Origin: Eremophila alpestris peregrina
Lineage: Eukaryota; Chordata; Aves; Passeriformes; Alaudidae
Length of the DNA stretch: 64,000 nt
Assembly: GCA_009792885.1 (NCBI GenBank)
Contig: WMCF01000016.1
Span: 14,971,471-15,035,470, forward strand
Direction of reading: 5' to 3'
Below, piece after piece: positions 1 to 13,132 of this stretch; the stretch's first letter is position 1; the number at the start of each line of letters is the position of its first letter. The notes under the pieces are model-generated. The model was given only the letters and a program-made list of their open reading frames with translations. It had not been told where the DNA came from and did no database searches. The position numbers and the translations under genes are program-made.

Positions 1-505
1 TGGGAGAGGTCTTAAAGCTCATCTTGCTCCAACGTCCTGCCATGGGCAGGGACACCTCCCACTAGACCAGGTTGCTCCGAGCCCCGTCCAATCTGGCTTT
101 CAACACTTCTAGGATGGGGCAGCCACAGCTTCTCGGAGAAACCTGTCGCAGTGCCTCACCACCCTCACAGTAAACAGGTTTTTCCTAATATCTAATCTAA
201 ACCTACTCTCTATGTGAAGCCTTCCCCCTTGTCCTATAACTCCACACTCTTAAGTCTCTCTCCATTTTTCCTATAAGTTCCCTTCAGGTATTGGAAGGTC
301 ACAGTTAAGTCACCCCAAAACCTTCTCTTTTCCAGGCTGAACAACCCCAGTTCTCTCAGCCTTTGCTTATAGCAGAGGTGCTCCATCCCTCAGTTCATGT
401 TGGCATCTTGGTGGCCTCCTCTGGACTGTTTCCAGCAGTCTCTCTCCTTCCCATGCTGTGGCCTTGGAGCTTGGTGCACTGTTCCAGGTGGTTGTCACCA
501 GAATG
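1..505 (-). mobile_element. CR1 LINE fragment, 3' part, cut by window edge
   Basis: Read on the minus strand, this follows the 3' half of an avian CR1 non-LTR retrotransposon. It has the block around 'cagaggaggccaccaagatg', then 'ggctgagagaactggggttg', then the late block 'gtgtccctgcccatggcagg' (plus positions about 30-60), and then 'agctttaagacctctccca' running off position 1. The terminal short repeats of CR1 would lie just outside the window. The inner boundary near 505 is where similarity fades and is approximate. The copy is 5'-truncated and carries many substitutions, so it is old and inactive. Small ORFs at 363-603 are accidental within it. Family assignment is from remembered CR1 consensus; the subfamily is not resolved. 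Confidence 0.9.
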
Positions 506-3500
506 GAGCAGATTTGGCACAATGGGACAAAGCCCTGTTATTATTAGAGGTATGTGAAACCTCTGTGTCAGAAAGAACTCCTCTGATCTACATTAAAGTT
601 TAGTTAGTCCAAAAAGACCAGACAATGTATACACAGGCCTTAGAATGAGTTGGGACTGTTCCATCAGAATTTTAAAAATGAAAACTTTTTGTCTTTCAGT
701 ACCTTGGTGTCTTTGTTCCACTTGGGGAATTTGGGGTAATTAAACACCTAACTAATAAGGCATTTCAGGATGAAAGGTGGACTTTGACTTCAAATCACAA
801 CTTTTATATAGACCAATAGTAACCCAGAAAACTTAAAACCTGTTAGGAACAATCAGAGACCTTCCACAGTATTGCTTCCCTCAGAGAGATACTCCTCTAC
901 TGCAAAAATATTTCCCAAAGAAAGTGAGATTGGGAAGCAGGAACCTATTAAACCTATTGAATCATTGCAGATCCAAAATCAAGTCCAGTATAAAGGATCA
1001 TTACAATTTTGTATTTTATTAAACCAAATAAATGCTGCATTTTAGAGTTAGTAATATATTTTTATGTCTTCATTTTATTCGTGGGTTTCCATTCCCTTTA
1101 AGGTCCCTTGAGGACTTAAGCTGGAAAATCAACTGTGCTATGAAATCATAGGCAGCTCAACCTCCTGGAATAGTGCATGATGTAACACAAAATGACAGAC
1201 TGGGCTGTGAGCTAAAGACTCACAGATTTCTGCAGCTATTGAAAAAGCTTTCGAGTCAGGACTGATTTTGGAAATGAGCAAAACAAATACTGAACACCCC
1301 TGGTGCTGGCTGAGCAACCTTCCCCCTCGATGTCACCCTGCCCAGCTGTTTCAGTGCCCAGAGGGTGAGATCCCCCAGCCCAGTGCTGCTGCTGCAGGCA
1401 GCTCTGCTCAGTGCCCCTGGGCAGGAGGAGAGGCCCTGAGGGCAGCAGGGCCTGCATTAAAGGTGGGTGCACTCTGCTCCTCCCATCCCTCTGCCACATC
1501 TCTGTTCTGTCCCATGGATCCCAGGACAGCAGAGTGGTGCACAGCTGGAGCTGTAGGGTTCTGCTCTGCAGAGCTCACTCATCCCAATCCCCCCTGCAGC
1601 CTTTTTCAGGAGCAATGCTCCTTAATACAATTGCTCTGCCTCTGCTGCAAATCCCCATTTTGCCATTTCATTAATGAGGACAAAATCATTTGTTCCTGGG
1701 ATGGCAAAAGGTCATTTTTCCTATTCTTCTCAGAAGTCTTGTGCCAGCAGAGGCCAAATTATGTTGTCTGATTTTAACTTTGTTTCTTTTTCAGAAAGTA
1801 AGCATAGAAGACAATTGTGTCTTTGTTCCTGATCATATAAAGCTTGTTCCTTTAAATCAGTAACTAGGGGTCAATGCAAGGAGTCACATGGAGACTTACC
1901 AGAGTAGGCTCTAAATCTCATTAAACTTGCTTCTCTCCCCTGAGCACCCCTCTTGGGTCAGAGACATATCCATGCCTGGGGATGCAGCATTTCCAATGCA
2001 GTGCAGAACTGCAGGAGGAAAAAGAAGAGAGTCACAGGCCATTCACCAGCAAAGGACACATTAGGAGTTACTGCTGTGCCAGTTTTACTTCCCTCCAACC
2101 AAAGTGTCCCCCAGAGGGCTTTTTAGATTAGTTCCCCAGGCCTTGTGCACTGAGTTAATCTCTGTGAGCATGTTAAATGGTTAAACAAAAATTCACCATT
2201 TTTTTCCTGACTGCATTATTAGTTCAGCAAGGATTTAATTTATGCCCTTGCTTTGGGATAAAAGAATAAAGGGACTTTTTGAAGAATGCAGAGAAGTGGG
2301 GTTTTCTGTGATATGCAACATTTGAGAATAATGTCACAGCTTTACAGCACAGCTTTTGACTTTATAGTGTTCATTTTGCCTCACACATTTTCACAGTGCT
2401 TTTAATACACTGTTTATTTGTCATTTGATAACTGGTTTTGCTGCCTTGTCAGTTTAAATTGTAAATTCAACTTTCATTTATTGAAATATGTTACATTTAG
2501 AGGACTAACACTTCCTTATGTAAAATATCAAGGATGGCATAGTGCTACATTTTTTTATAACTGCTAACTAATTGACCTGCATAATTCACAGTATATTAGG
2601 CAGATTTTAAGAAATTGTATGTATTGATTAGAACAAAAACAAGCGTTCTGCAGTGTTGTCTGCTTTCAAAAAGTTTGGTGGTTTTTTTTTTTACCCTTTT
2701 TGATTTAGAAATCTGTGACATTCAACAGACATTTTAACAGTCTACAAAAAAACCACCTTCTGGTTATTTAATCTGGGGAAGCAATAAATTACAATATTTT
2801 GTCACAGGAACTGGCAAGTTCCTTACTTAGAATTCATGCAAAATGAATTCTAAAACATGAACATAATCAATTCTGCACCATCTTTACTGTCCTCTGTCTT
2901 CTAAATACTAAGAAATTTTTTTATATATGTTCAACTGAAGATGACTTCTGTCTTGTCTTCTTCCAGGGTAGAAATTGCAGTCATTTTTGCTAGGATCTGC
3001 CTAACAGTCTCTGTCTTACCTGTCTCTTAACTGTCTTAGAAAGCTTTGTATCAGCTCCCACTGGTAGACAATTTATCTAATTGCTGTGTGCTTCAGAAGC
3101 CTATCAATATATCAAATAAGAAAACTACAGTGGAACAGCTCTTGATCTTTTTGGTTTATCCTGTCAGCAATAATCAGAGATAAGGACTGTTTCTTTTCCC
3201 TTGCAAAATCTCACTGCCTTCACTTATTGCTCGTGTCAGTTACGCACAACTTCAGCAACCACTATGATCCAGATTGTTTCTGGAGGGTAGGACATCCCAA
3301 ATCCTACCCTGCAAACCTGAATTATAAAGGTGGTGATGAGCAGGTGCTGAGGCAAAATGTACATTTTTCCTCCTTCCTATGCATTCCATAACATGAACCC
3401 AGGGTAACACTCACTGCTGCAGGTTTGGTGCCAGAGCCTTGCTAGTGGACAGACAGAAGGGTTTCTGGTTAGAACAGCCACAGTAAAGGTACAGAAACAC

Positions 3501-6500
3501 ATTTGGCAGCTGTGAGCACTTGCATTTGAAAATTCTTTACTAACCAGTGCTTGGCATCTTTGCACTACAAAACCATTCCATGAGCTCCAGGCTGCATCCC
3601 TTGAGAAAAAATGTACCTGAAAGAGAGAGAGGTGCAAAAAGTCTGCACAAGAGATTTATGCTTGATGTGCAAACATGTAAATTCACCAACACTATTTGTT
3701 TTAATTGTCATATAGAAATAAGGCTCTGTTCATTAAAACACTTCACAGCTGCCAAGTATTCAAGCAGAATGATCTTCTTATATTTTAGAATTCAACAAGA
3801 AGTGTTATTAAACTTGCTTTGACCTCAGCATGATTTGTTTGTCCATTAAATAACCTTAAGACTTTTAAAATCAACAGTGACAAGAACTCAATGAACACAG
3901 TAAAATGCACACTGTGGAAGGATGCAACTGGCAAGAACTTCTGAAATACAAATGAGAGGAATTTGGATTCTGAAAATGCACTGAATGCAAGGTATTCTTG
4001 AAAAATATTCCAGTGTCTCATTTCTTTTTTTTTTTTTTTTTTTTGAGTCACCTGGAGACTTCTGAAGGAGATGGAGACATGCAGGAGTTGTACTTAACAA
4101 CCACGAGTATGACACAAAAAAGGGTTTTTGCTACTCAAAGTAATTCAGCATCTAGGAGGAGAAGAATCACTTCATGCAATGCCTTACAAAGTTTGGGAAT
4201 GCAGAATCAGTGACTCACCATACCCTGCCTTTGAACCATGCTCACAGGGTGTTATATAACACTGTGCACACTCACCTGTCAAACAGAGTTCATTGTGAGT
4301 CAGGTATCTCTTCACAGCATTCATTTCCTTCTCACTTGAGAGCTGACTTTCATTCTTTACTCAAATAATCCCTCTCACAAGACAGTGATTAGTCTGACAA
4401 ATGGATAGAATAAAATACCTTCAAGCCTCTTTATAGGACCTCCTCTAGCATTCATGACAGCTACAGCTAAGTGCAATTTTTTGGATTCCTCTTATTCCTC
4501 AGAGGCAAACAAGGAATGTCTTAAATAAGATAATCCCAGCATATGTTTACCTATTCAGTTTCAGAAGCTCCCACATTATCCTTCAACAGTTAAATTTCAC
4601 TTTCAGTACAAAACCCTGAAATATGAAGGAAAAAACCTCAGGAATACAGGAAGCAGAACTTAAAACTGTGCCCAGCAGTGCTCTCTCAATTAAAAATAAG
4701 GGGAAATGAAAGCTGCTATTTCACTTTTTAGTGGGAGGTTACCTAAATCTAACCCTTCAATATAGGGGAACAATATTGAACACCAAAACCATCTCTGCCT
4801 CCAATCCAGATGTCCATAGAGTCAAGTTCCTCAGCTTCACTGCCTCCATCTGGGTCAAGAACATGACTTTGCTGGATGTCTCTGTTCAGACAAAATTATT
4901 CTCCCCAAGCCCAAGGAGGCCCAAGGTCATAAGCACTTCACCTTGGAAGTCCTGTTGTCAGGGCATTAGGAGCAAGGCTCTGCCCTCCCAAGTTTAGCCA
5001 CCCTCAGTGGCTCAGTCTCTAGACTTATATGGAACAAACAAACACAGGATGGCCTAGCTCTGAGGACACCAGCTGTCCTCAAACATCACAGTTATGGTGA
5101 CAGAAAAACAGAAAAGACAAATTAGATTAGTCATCACATGAGATACACTTCTACAAGTCTTCAAACACAAGATCTTGTGTCATGCTAACAACATCAGGGG
5201 ATTTTCCCACTTTGTCCCTTAAGGAGATTGCAATAAAAAAACTCCCCTCTCCCTTCTCTACTACATAAGCTGCTTTGTTGTATTTTCTCTTAAAGACATT
5301 TTGTTTTTAGCTTTGCCAATCATTCTGAGTTTGTGTGCTAAGCAGTCATGTAGAAAAAAATACTTTTCTTTGTTCAGCCAAGTTATAAGTGTATTACAAC
5401 TGAACAATGATGTGTCAACAGTTTGTGTGTAACTTAGAAAAAAAATAATATATCCTCTTTAACTATTAAGACTGGTTGAGGAGGTGATTGTTTGGCCCTT
5501 TTTTAGCATCAAGTATATTAGACTAAATTCCCAAATGGCATAAACCCCCTAAAAATAACAGCAGAAAATTGTTTCCTCAGTTGGGCTATGTGCTTTTGCC
5601 TCTTCTCTCCCTCTGTGGGTTCATGGTTTAGTTACAGAGAGCAAAAATTTGTCTATTACAACAGAAGCTGTTGTCATCCTTTAATGTATCCCTACAACAA
5701 CTAAAGACTGGTGAAAAGATTCCTTGTAGTACTGTGAAGACACTTTGGCATAAATTATTAGGTAGTTTGCACTTAAATACAGGAAGTCCATCTTTAACAT
5801 GATGGGAAAGGTATCCCAGACACATTCCATTTGCTCTGTTTCAATCCCTGAGAACTGCACGGGCACCTTGGTGCTTCCATGTCTATAGTCACTGTATTTC
5901 CCATGTTCCTAAGAATTTATGCTGTGGACAGAGCTATATATCCTACCAGATATTCCACTTGACCAAAAAGGCTGCATCCCTCCACCAGGAGTCATGGTTT
6001 GGCTTCTTGCCCAGTGGAAGAGAGGTGAAAGCAGAGTCAACTCCACAGGCTATAAGAGAGCAGAAGTAACACACCTTAAAATGAAAAGAAAGAATAAAAA
6101 ATGTACACCTTCCCAGGTCTGTAGAAGAAAATTCTTGAGCAAATGTATTGCCCTTACCAGAGGGGAGAAACTCTGAATGAGCAGTGGGCAGAACTGCTCA
6201 TAGCCAGTCAAAGGAGCTGGATATTCCTCTCACAAATACAGGTGTGCACTCAGAGCAATGAACATCACTGGGAAGGAAAGAAAGCCACAGCCTGGCTCTT
6301 GGATTCTGCTGTTGCATCTATGAGCAGCACTTCCATCAGGAGGGAAATGCCACTAGATGGAAAGTTTCATCTTCCTGACTTCATACCCATAATGTTAGAC
6401 AGCCAAAGGTGCAGCACACAGCTCCTATGAATGTGGAGCCTCACTCTGTCACTGTTACCTTTACTCACCATTGTGCAGCTTGCAGGCCATGGCTCACACC

Positions 6501-8218
6501 ACCCTTCATCCATCAGCACATCTCAGAAGCACTGTGTATTTCACCATGTGTCCCTAGACCTCCATGCCCTTCCTACCTCAACAGGAATTCAAAATTCTTT
6601 TATTGGAGGCCAGCAGTATCAGAGGTTCACTGTAAGAGAAGCCACAGGAGTCGTTCAAGGTTCTCATGTATGGGAGAATACTCCCACTCACATCCTGAAC
6701 AATGTGGGGAGGTTCAAACAAAAGGATCTGACCACATGTCTGAGACTCAACCAGCAATGCATATCTTCCTCTACCCACACCCTGCTCCCAAAACTCAATC
6801 TGTTACAAAACCAGCTCCTTTCCATCTGCAAAGCTCACTGTTTTATGTTATCAGTCTCACCCAGAGTACAACAGAAAAAGCAAGAAATGGTTAGTGGCAA
6901 ATCTTGAAATCCTTTCAGTCCTAGACACACAGAGAACACTGTTACTTTTCTGTAGAAACATTCAGGAATACAGGTCCCTTCTGACTATTCCACTGAATTG
7001 TATCCTTAGACTTTAATCCCTTCATCCTCTCTCAGATATTAAATTGTACTGGGCTTTATTCTGTAATGCTGTTAGTAATGTTTTCAAATGCTCTATGCAG
7101 GGTTACTGTACTCTGGGAAAGTGCTAGTCAGGAAATTATGTAAGAAATTTGCTTTATTTTATTACTGCAGTTCTGGCAATCTTCCAGATCTGTATGTCAC
7201 TTGGCTGCATGTGATTATCAACAGAAAAACCAGAGATCTTCTTGCCATGACTGAAACTAATTTCAGTATTCAGGTACAGAATACATAATTTGCAACAATA
7301 TAAGCCCAAAATTTGAGGTAATCCATAAGAAAGTCAACAATACTTCATGTCATTCTGGGTATTTCACCAGAATTTCATTTAAAACTGCCTCTTTCCTTAC
7401 ATACTGTTTTTTCAAACATGCCTTTAGTTATACCTAAGAACACTTACATTAGCAGGATGGAACCTGTTGATTCCAACTTTAAAATACCAGGTGATTTTAA
7501 AATAACTTCATATTTTGGTATCCTCCCCCGCAATTACCCAAGAAGTGTCTGCATGTTACAGACCATCATCAGTTGTGACTCTGCTTGTACACTGGTATCA
7601 TTTCTTCTCTTTATGAATAAAACTGTTTGCTTTCAAGTGCCATTTACCAGTTTCTCCCCTGATATAACACTGCATATTCTTTTCTTTGCCAAGAGAAGTG
7701 GAGTGGTTTGGGGTGTAACAGGCCACTAAAACTGAAACCTGCACTGGTAAGATTGCTTCTGAATAGTTCTAAGTCATTGTGAATTTGACAATGGAAAGCA
7801 CTGCCAAAGCAGGGAAAGCTGTTCAAAAGCCCAGATTTTGTTCTAGGCATATTACTAAAATCACAGACTGCTTCCTGCTTTTTAGATAAAAAACACAAAT
7901 ATTTGCAGGGAGACAGGGAAATAAAACTCATTCACTGGACTTGTTTTTTCACAATCTGGGCTTGCATTCAGCCATTTTTCACCTCTGAGACAAAATCCTG
8001 CATCATGAAACAGCAATTTCAAAGCCATTCATGTGAAGTTAATTCCATTTGGTCACCCCAATAGCACAGAAGTACATGAGGAATTTACAGCTGGGTAGTG
8101 CAATGTAAGAGACACAAAACACCCAAAATTCAGCTAAGAACCACTGAGTCTGTGCTTTGCTACTTCCACCACTGGTTTAGTTCTATCACTGCTGCCAAAG
8201 AACCAAGAACAAAGAACT
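506..8218. other. Stretch without recognisable gene
   Basis: AT-rich DNA with no exon I can recognise. Two sub-regions are locally stop-poor: 1268-1771 (GC-richer, about 1270-1640) and 6409-6907 (two overlapping plus-strand frames of about 160 codons). Neither gives a recognisable protein. A T20 tract lies at 4025-4044. A minus-strand donor-like site of good consensus lies at 1896 but without a convincing partner. I see no repeat of known family beyond position 505. Confidence 0.6.
4025..4044. repeat. Poly-T tract (T20)
   Basis: A run of 20 T directly visible after 'ttc'. No retroposed gene body is recognisable on the side where a minus-strand transcript would lie. Confidence 0.9.
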
Positions 8219-8707
8219 GGGGTTGCAGTTTTGCATTTTTAAAGAACTTTGTATCTTTGTTAATTATACAAGTTACTGGAATGTGTTCAAGCCCATTTAT
8301 ACTACAACTTCTGCAGCCTAAAAAGCCCTACAGACATGCTAATGTTCAACTCCCCTTTTACAAATGCACTTTTAATTGTGAACTGATCTCTCTGCTAAAC
8401 AGAGAAATCTTCATTAATTTGGGCTCACTAATTCCAGAGCCTGGGCAAGCTGCAAGTGATAATGAGATGCAGATCCTGGCTGATGAAGCACTGGTGGAAG
8501 GTTGGTTTTTCCAGACGTGACTGACTTTGCGTCTGTACCAGCCACATCACTGTATCAATATCTGATCAGAAGCCTACACTGACTGGCTCTCACAAAGGTT
8601 AAAATCAGTTCCATTCCATTATGAGCAGTGACAAGGGACTTTCCTGCAGCTCCTGGGGCTGAGGAAGCCTCAGGGGAATGGGTCCACCTGTTCTGACAAA
8701 TGAGTGT
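8219..8707 (+). repeat. Left arm of large inverted repeat
   Basis: 489 bp that reappears as its reverse complement at 11722-12217. Outer edge begins 'ggggttgcag' (8219) and inner edge ends 'gagtgt' (8707). By-eye alignment gives roughly 14-16 substitutions plus one indel of about 8 bp ('attctgca' duplicated in the right arm), so around 97% identity. Flanks on both sides show no similarity between copies, so edges are sharp. I see no terminal inverted repeat within the arm, no target-site duplication and no match to a CR1 or LTR consensus. ORFs crossing it (plus 8098-8520; minus 8555-8743) do not resemble a known protein. Confidence 0.95.
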
Positions 8708-11700
8708 CTGGAAATACCCAAGGGTTTGGGTACTGAAAAACAAGCTGTGTGAAAAACAAGCTCTGTGCTGGTATCAGGGAACAGCCTGCTCACACCTGGC
8801 CACTCCTCCACTGGCAAAGGAATGTGCTCTTTGCTACTCTGCTTTCTGCTTCAAAATTGGGGAGGAGAGATTTCCCAATATGCAGCAAAACATTAAGAAA
8901 AAGGAATAAAATGTCTTCAAAAGTACCTATGGGAAATGGACAACAGAGGAACTCTCAATATGTTGTTATATTGCAAAAGGAGGAAAAAATATCTTGAAAA
9001 CAAGACTCATTGCATCAATAATTTTAAAAAGAATTATGATTCTATATTTAGAAGAGAAGTCAGACACTGGATTTCACCACCATATGTGGAAAACATTAAA
9101 GGGAAAACTGGATGGGATTGCCAGGGCAGTATGAATTGCTGCCTTTTTTTTTTCTTTTAAGCTCACCCCAAAGCACTGGTGGGGGGCAGAGAACCTCAAC
9201 ACAACTTTCCTCTGGAACTACTGCTAAAGTAAATTTGACTGGCAGGATGCAAAAACTGTCAGAGCTGGAATGATGCTGACAGCACCAGGACTAGCTGGGC
9301 AATTTTGGGACAGTTGCAGTGTTACTGCCCATTTTCAGCTGGTTTGTGAATAAAAAGGATTTTTTTTTTTTTGTCTTATTATTCCAATGTAATTTCTGAG
9401 ATGAATAGAGAGTAGATAGGAGAGCAAGACTTCTCTTGGAAGTGCATGGGAGGATTTTCAGTCAATAAGCAGCACACATTAGCCAAAATTTTACTGCCAA
9501 CAGTAGAAAATTTGTGAGTATATTTTCAACATAAATAAAAATGAATGGCCTGAACATCCATTGTTACTGTTTTCTTCTGAATGTGTATGCCAAGAATTGC
9601 AAAAACAGTCTTGCTCACAGCCCTGAAAAGATTACTTCATCATTAGTTTCTTCTTTTTTTTGGGAAAAGATTATATCTAGTGAAAATTCATGAAACTTCA
9701 AGAAGCCAAACAGCAGTTTTGCCAAGAGGCATGTGGTCAGGTTGGCACTTACTCTGTGCACACCCAGAGCAGCATTTCAATATTGATGAATTGTCAGAAT
9801 GCTTGAATGAGACAGCCAGCTGCTGCAAACTGCCCTCTCCTCACACAGAGCATGTCTTATCCTATCACTGCTTTTCCCCAGGATATTCTGGGTGAACAGG
9901 ATAACTCGAGTTGTATGTTCTCAACAAGCATCACAATACAGTGTATATTTACAGGATTAAGCACAAAGGTAAATGAATCATGGGGTTGGAGGAGGGAGAA
10001 GGAGCAGATCATTATTTATAAGATTAAAAATCATCTTGGGATTTTTATTTGTATGCAATTCCTAAATTTCCTTTTCATCCCAATGCTTGCCAAATGCTTT
10101 TTGTCCTTCACAAGATTTTATTTGCCTCAGGGGAAAACCCAGTATTTCTACTGAACAAGCATAACAACTTGGCAGGAGGGAAGAAAAAGCATATTTAACT
10201 AAGTGAACCTGAAAGATGCATTTATAGACTGAAATAGTGCAAAGATCCTAAGAGCAAGTGTCCTCCTCTTACAAAAAGACCCAAAATCTGCATTGAGGTA
10301 TTTAGAGCCACAGCTTGTCCTCTGTCTTCATCACCCTGGAGCATGTGGCTCCTTAAAAGGATGTCTGTGCAATCCTTCCCTTCTCCAGGACAAAGTATGA
10401 GAGGGGTCAAATGACTCATGATGGATCAAGACCTCACAGGCCCCACCACTGCTCCATCCTCAGGCAAAGAATGAGGACATGCAGAGCTCCTCACAAAACT
10501 CCCATGGGAAGATTCCTACTGATGGAGCCAAGTGAATCAGTTGGGGAACAAACCAGGACCTGGCACCCTGGGAAAGAGATTGCAAAGGCTTGGGCTCTGA
10601 AAGGACAAAATGCATGGATTTAGCTCACTTGTTTGCCTTCTCAGCAACACAGCATTGACAGCTTATCCAGAAATGAAGGCAGTTCTGGTGGTCAGTCCCA
10701 CTCCTACTGCCTGCAATGAGGGAGCTGAGCACAGCAATGCAACCTGGGCTCACACACTGCTGGAGAAATGGGGAGCAAACCTGCACATGCCAGAACCCCA
10801 ACAGAGAGTTCACAACTAATACCTTGATACTCTCCACAAAATCAGCCAGGATAGCTACAGTTCAGAAATGACAGCTGACTGACTGATTTTTAGCCTAACT
10901 ACCCTCATGGTAACTCTTTAGCTCATCCCTAGGCACATTATAAAACTGCTAGCATTAGATATCTTGTCTATGTGCACACAGAGAAAAGCATCTCCCATTT
11001 CCCTAAGACACATCAGTTCAGGATGTGCCTCAAATGAGTTCCTTCATCACCTTCTGAAGGCACTGTCTTTAAGAGATTACACAGTATGCTCCTACACCTG
11101 CATAAATATGGCATTTATCTGGGTACTGGGTTTCGTTCTACAGTATTTTAACTGCCAGCTGTTATTCTGAGAGACAGATAATGTAAATAATTAACAGGCA
11201 GGACATTCTTCCAACTGCTAATGCTGTAAAATAATCTCTCAGATGTCATCCCAGAATTAGATTTAATACTAATTAAGCACTCAATAATAATGTGTGGCAA
11301 AAGACAAACAACTGTACGAGAACAGTGCCAAGGAAGTGCTGATTTTTATCTCACTGGCTTTCTGCCTCTGCTGATGGCAGTGGATTAAACAGCATTTTTT
11401 GCATGCAGACAGCAGTTTTCTGCACTTTCTTCCTGCACTTCTCTCCCATCTCTGTTAACAGTGAAGTGCTTTCATTAGCACTGGGGCACCAGTAGCCACT
11501 GCCACAAGCCAGGTCACACTGAGGTGTGCCCTGCTACTCAGGAACAGATGGTTCCTCCTCACAGCACACCAGGGGCTGTTCTACACAGAATAAACCTGTT
11601 CACACCTGCTGGGCAGGCCAAGGAGACAGCCAGCAGGACATTCAGATCCATCCCACCTACACAGGGCACTCTCATGAGTCACTGCACATTTCAGAGGTGG

Positions 11701-11721
11701 AATCCACCCTGTTCCAGTTTT
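8708..11721. other. Spacer between inverted-repeat arms
   Basis: About 3.0 kb of AT-rich sequence separating the two arms. It contains a 16-bp tandem pair at 8735-8766 next to the left arm, T-runs near 9361-9372, and no recognisable gene or known transposon. The longest ORF (plus 9807-10154, 115 codons) has no recognisable domain. Confidence 0.7.
8735..8766. repeat. 16-bp tandem duplication, two copies
   Basis: 'gaaaaacaagctgtgt' followed directly by 'gaaaaacaagctctgt', one mismatch. It sits 27 bp inside the inner edge of the left inverted-repeat arm and is absent beside the right arm. Confidence 0.9.
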
Positions 11722-12217
11722 ACACTCCTTTGTCAGAACAGGTGGACCCATTCCCCTGAGGCTTCCTCAGCCCCAGGAGCTGCAGGAAAGTCCCCTGTAA
11801 CTGCTCATAATGGAATAGAAGTGATTTTAACCTTTGTGAGAGCCAGTCAGTGTAGGCTTCTGATCAGATATTGATACAGTGATGTGGCTGGTACAGACAC
11901 AAAGTCAGTCACGTCTGGAAAAACCAACCTTCCACCAGTGCTTCATCAGCCAGGATCTGCATCTCATTATCACTTGCAGCTTGCCCAGGCTCTGGAATTA
12001 GTGAGCCCAAGTTAATGAAGATTTCTCTGTTTAGCAGAGAGATCAGTTCACAATTAAAAGTGCATTTGTAAAAGGGGAGTTGAACATTAGCATGTCTGTA
12101 GGGCTTTTTAAGCTGCAGAATGCAGAAGTTGTAGTATAAATGGACTTGGGCACATTCCAGTAACTTGTATAATTAACAAAGATACAAAGTTCTTTAAAAA
12201 TTTCAAACTGCAGCCCC
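11722..12217 (-). repeat. Right arm of large inverted repeat
   Basis: 496 bp, reverse complement of 8219-8707. Inner edge begins 'acactc' (11722) and outer edge ends 'ctgcagcccc' (12217). It is longer than the left arm mainly because of an extra 8 bp near 12112-12125, where 'ctgca' is repeated. Shared inner parts remain nearly identical over runs of more than 80 bp, for example around 'cttcatcagccaggatctgc' (from 11941). Confidence 0.95.
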
Positions 12218-13088
12218 ACATAGTGTCTCCAACTCTGTCCAGTCACCCAAATAATCACACCCACCCTAGTACAGTTATGGACTTCAACTTCAAAAGCATT
12301 AAACTTTTTTTCATCTGGTGACACATTATGCTGACATTATTGAGAGCACAATTAGGCTACTGCTACTTGAAATCTTTACCAAAACTCTCCAAGTTTGTTT
12401 TAATGTCACTTTTGACACATTGACAAAGCCAAAAATATCCAGTATTCTGTAAGAGCTGAGTGTTATGTGTAGGGCAGATCTTAAATTCTGAAGGTGGGCA
12501 GTACTTGGTGCAGTTCCTGGAAAAGCTTCAGGAAGCTTTCATTAACAGAGTTAGATCTGTAGGTATCACAACTTTTCTATAATGCAGTTATTCAGCTGAT
12601 TTTTCAGTACCTGCAGAAGCTTTGAATATCTGTAAAATACTTTTTGTAAAACTGAACTACCAGTTCTGACTATTACAAGGTTACTAGAGTGTATTTTTGT
12701 TCTACAGGAACATGCACTGCAGCTAAACCAGCCTGGAGGCTGCACTCACCTCTGCTGAAGTTCAGCACTGCAGGGCACTGGATAAATGGTCTCTTCTGGG
12801 ACAAATGCTTAAAACTCCTCTCTGAACTTCACATTTTAGATGGGAGTCAAATCAGCAGTCTGAAAATGTTAGAAGGTACCAGTTAAACTCATTTTCTTCT
12901 TCAATGACCTCTCACTCAGATGAAAGTGCAGTCCTAACACCTGAAATATTGTTCCTTTCTTCCAAAACTGCATTTGTATTGTACAGCTGTTACTATGGAG
13001 CTGCTGAAAATTACAAATTCATCATTATTTTCTAAACAGAAGCCAGTCAATGGCAGCCATAAGAATCCTGCAACACTATTGACAGAGC

Positions 13089-13132
<44 letters not shown>

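Noticed and set aside
1268..1771. 167-codon plus-strand ORF
   Set aside because: Sits in a GC-richer patch with overlapping ORFs on both strands; no domain and no convincing splice pair.
8098..8520. 140-codon plus ORF overlapping the left inverted-repeat arm
   Set aside because: The matching sequence in the right arm carries changes and an indel that do not respect this frame, and no domain is seen.
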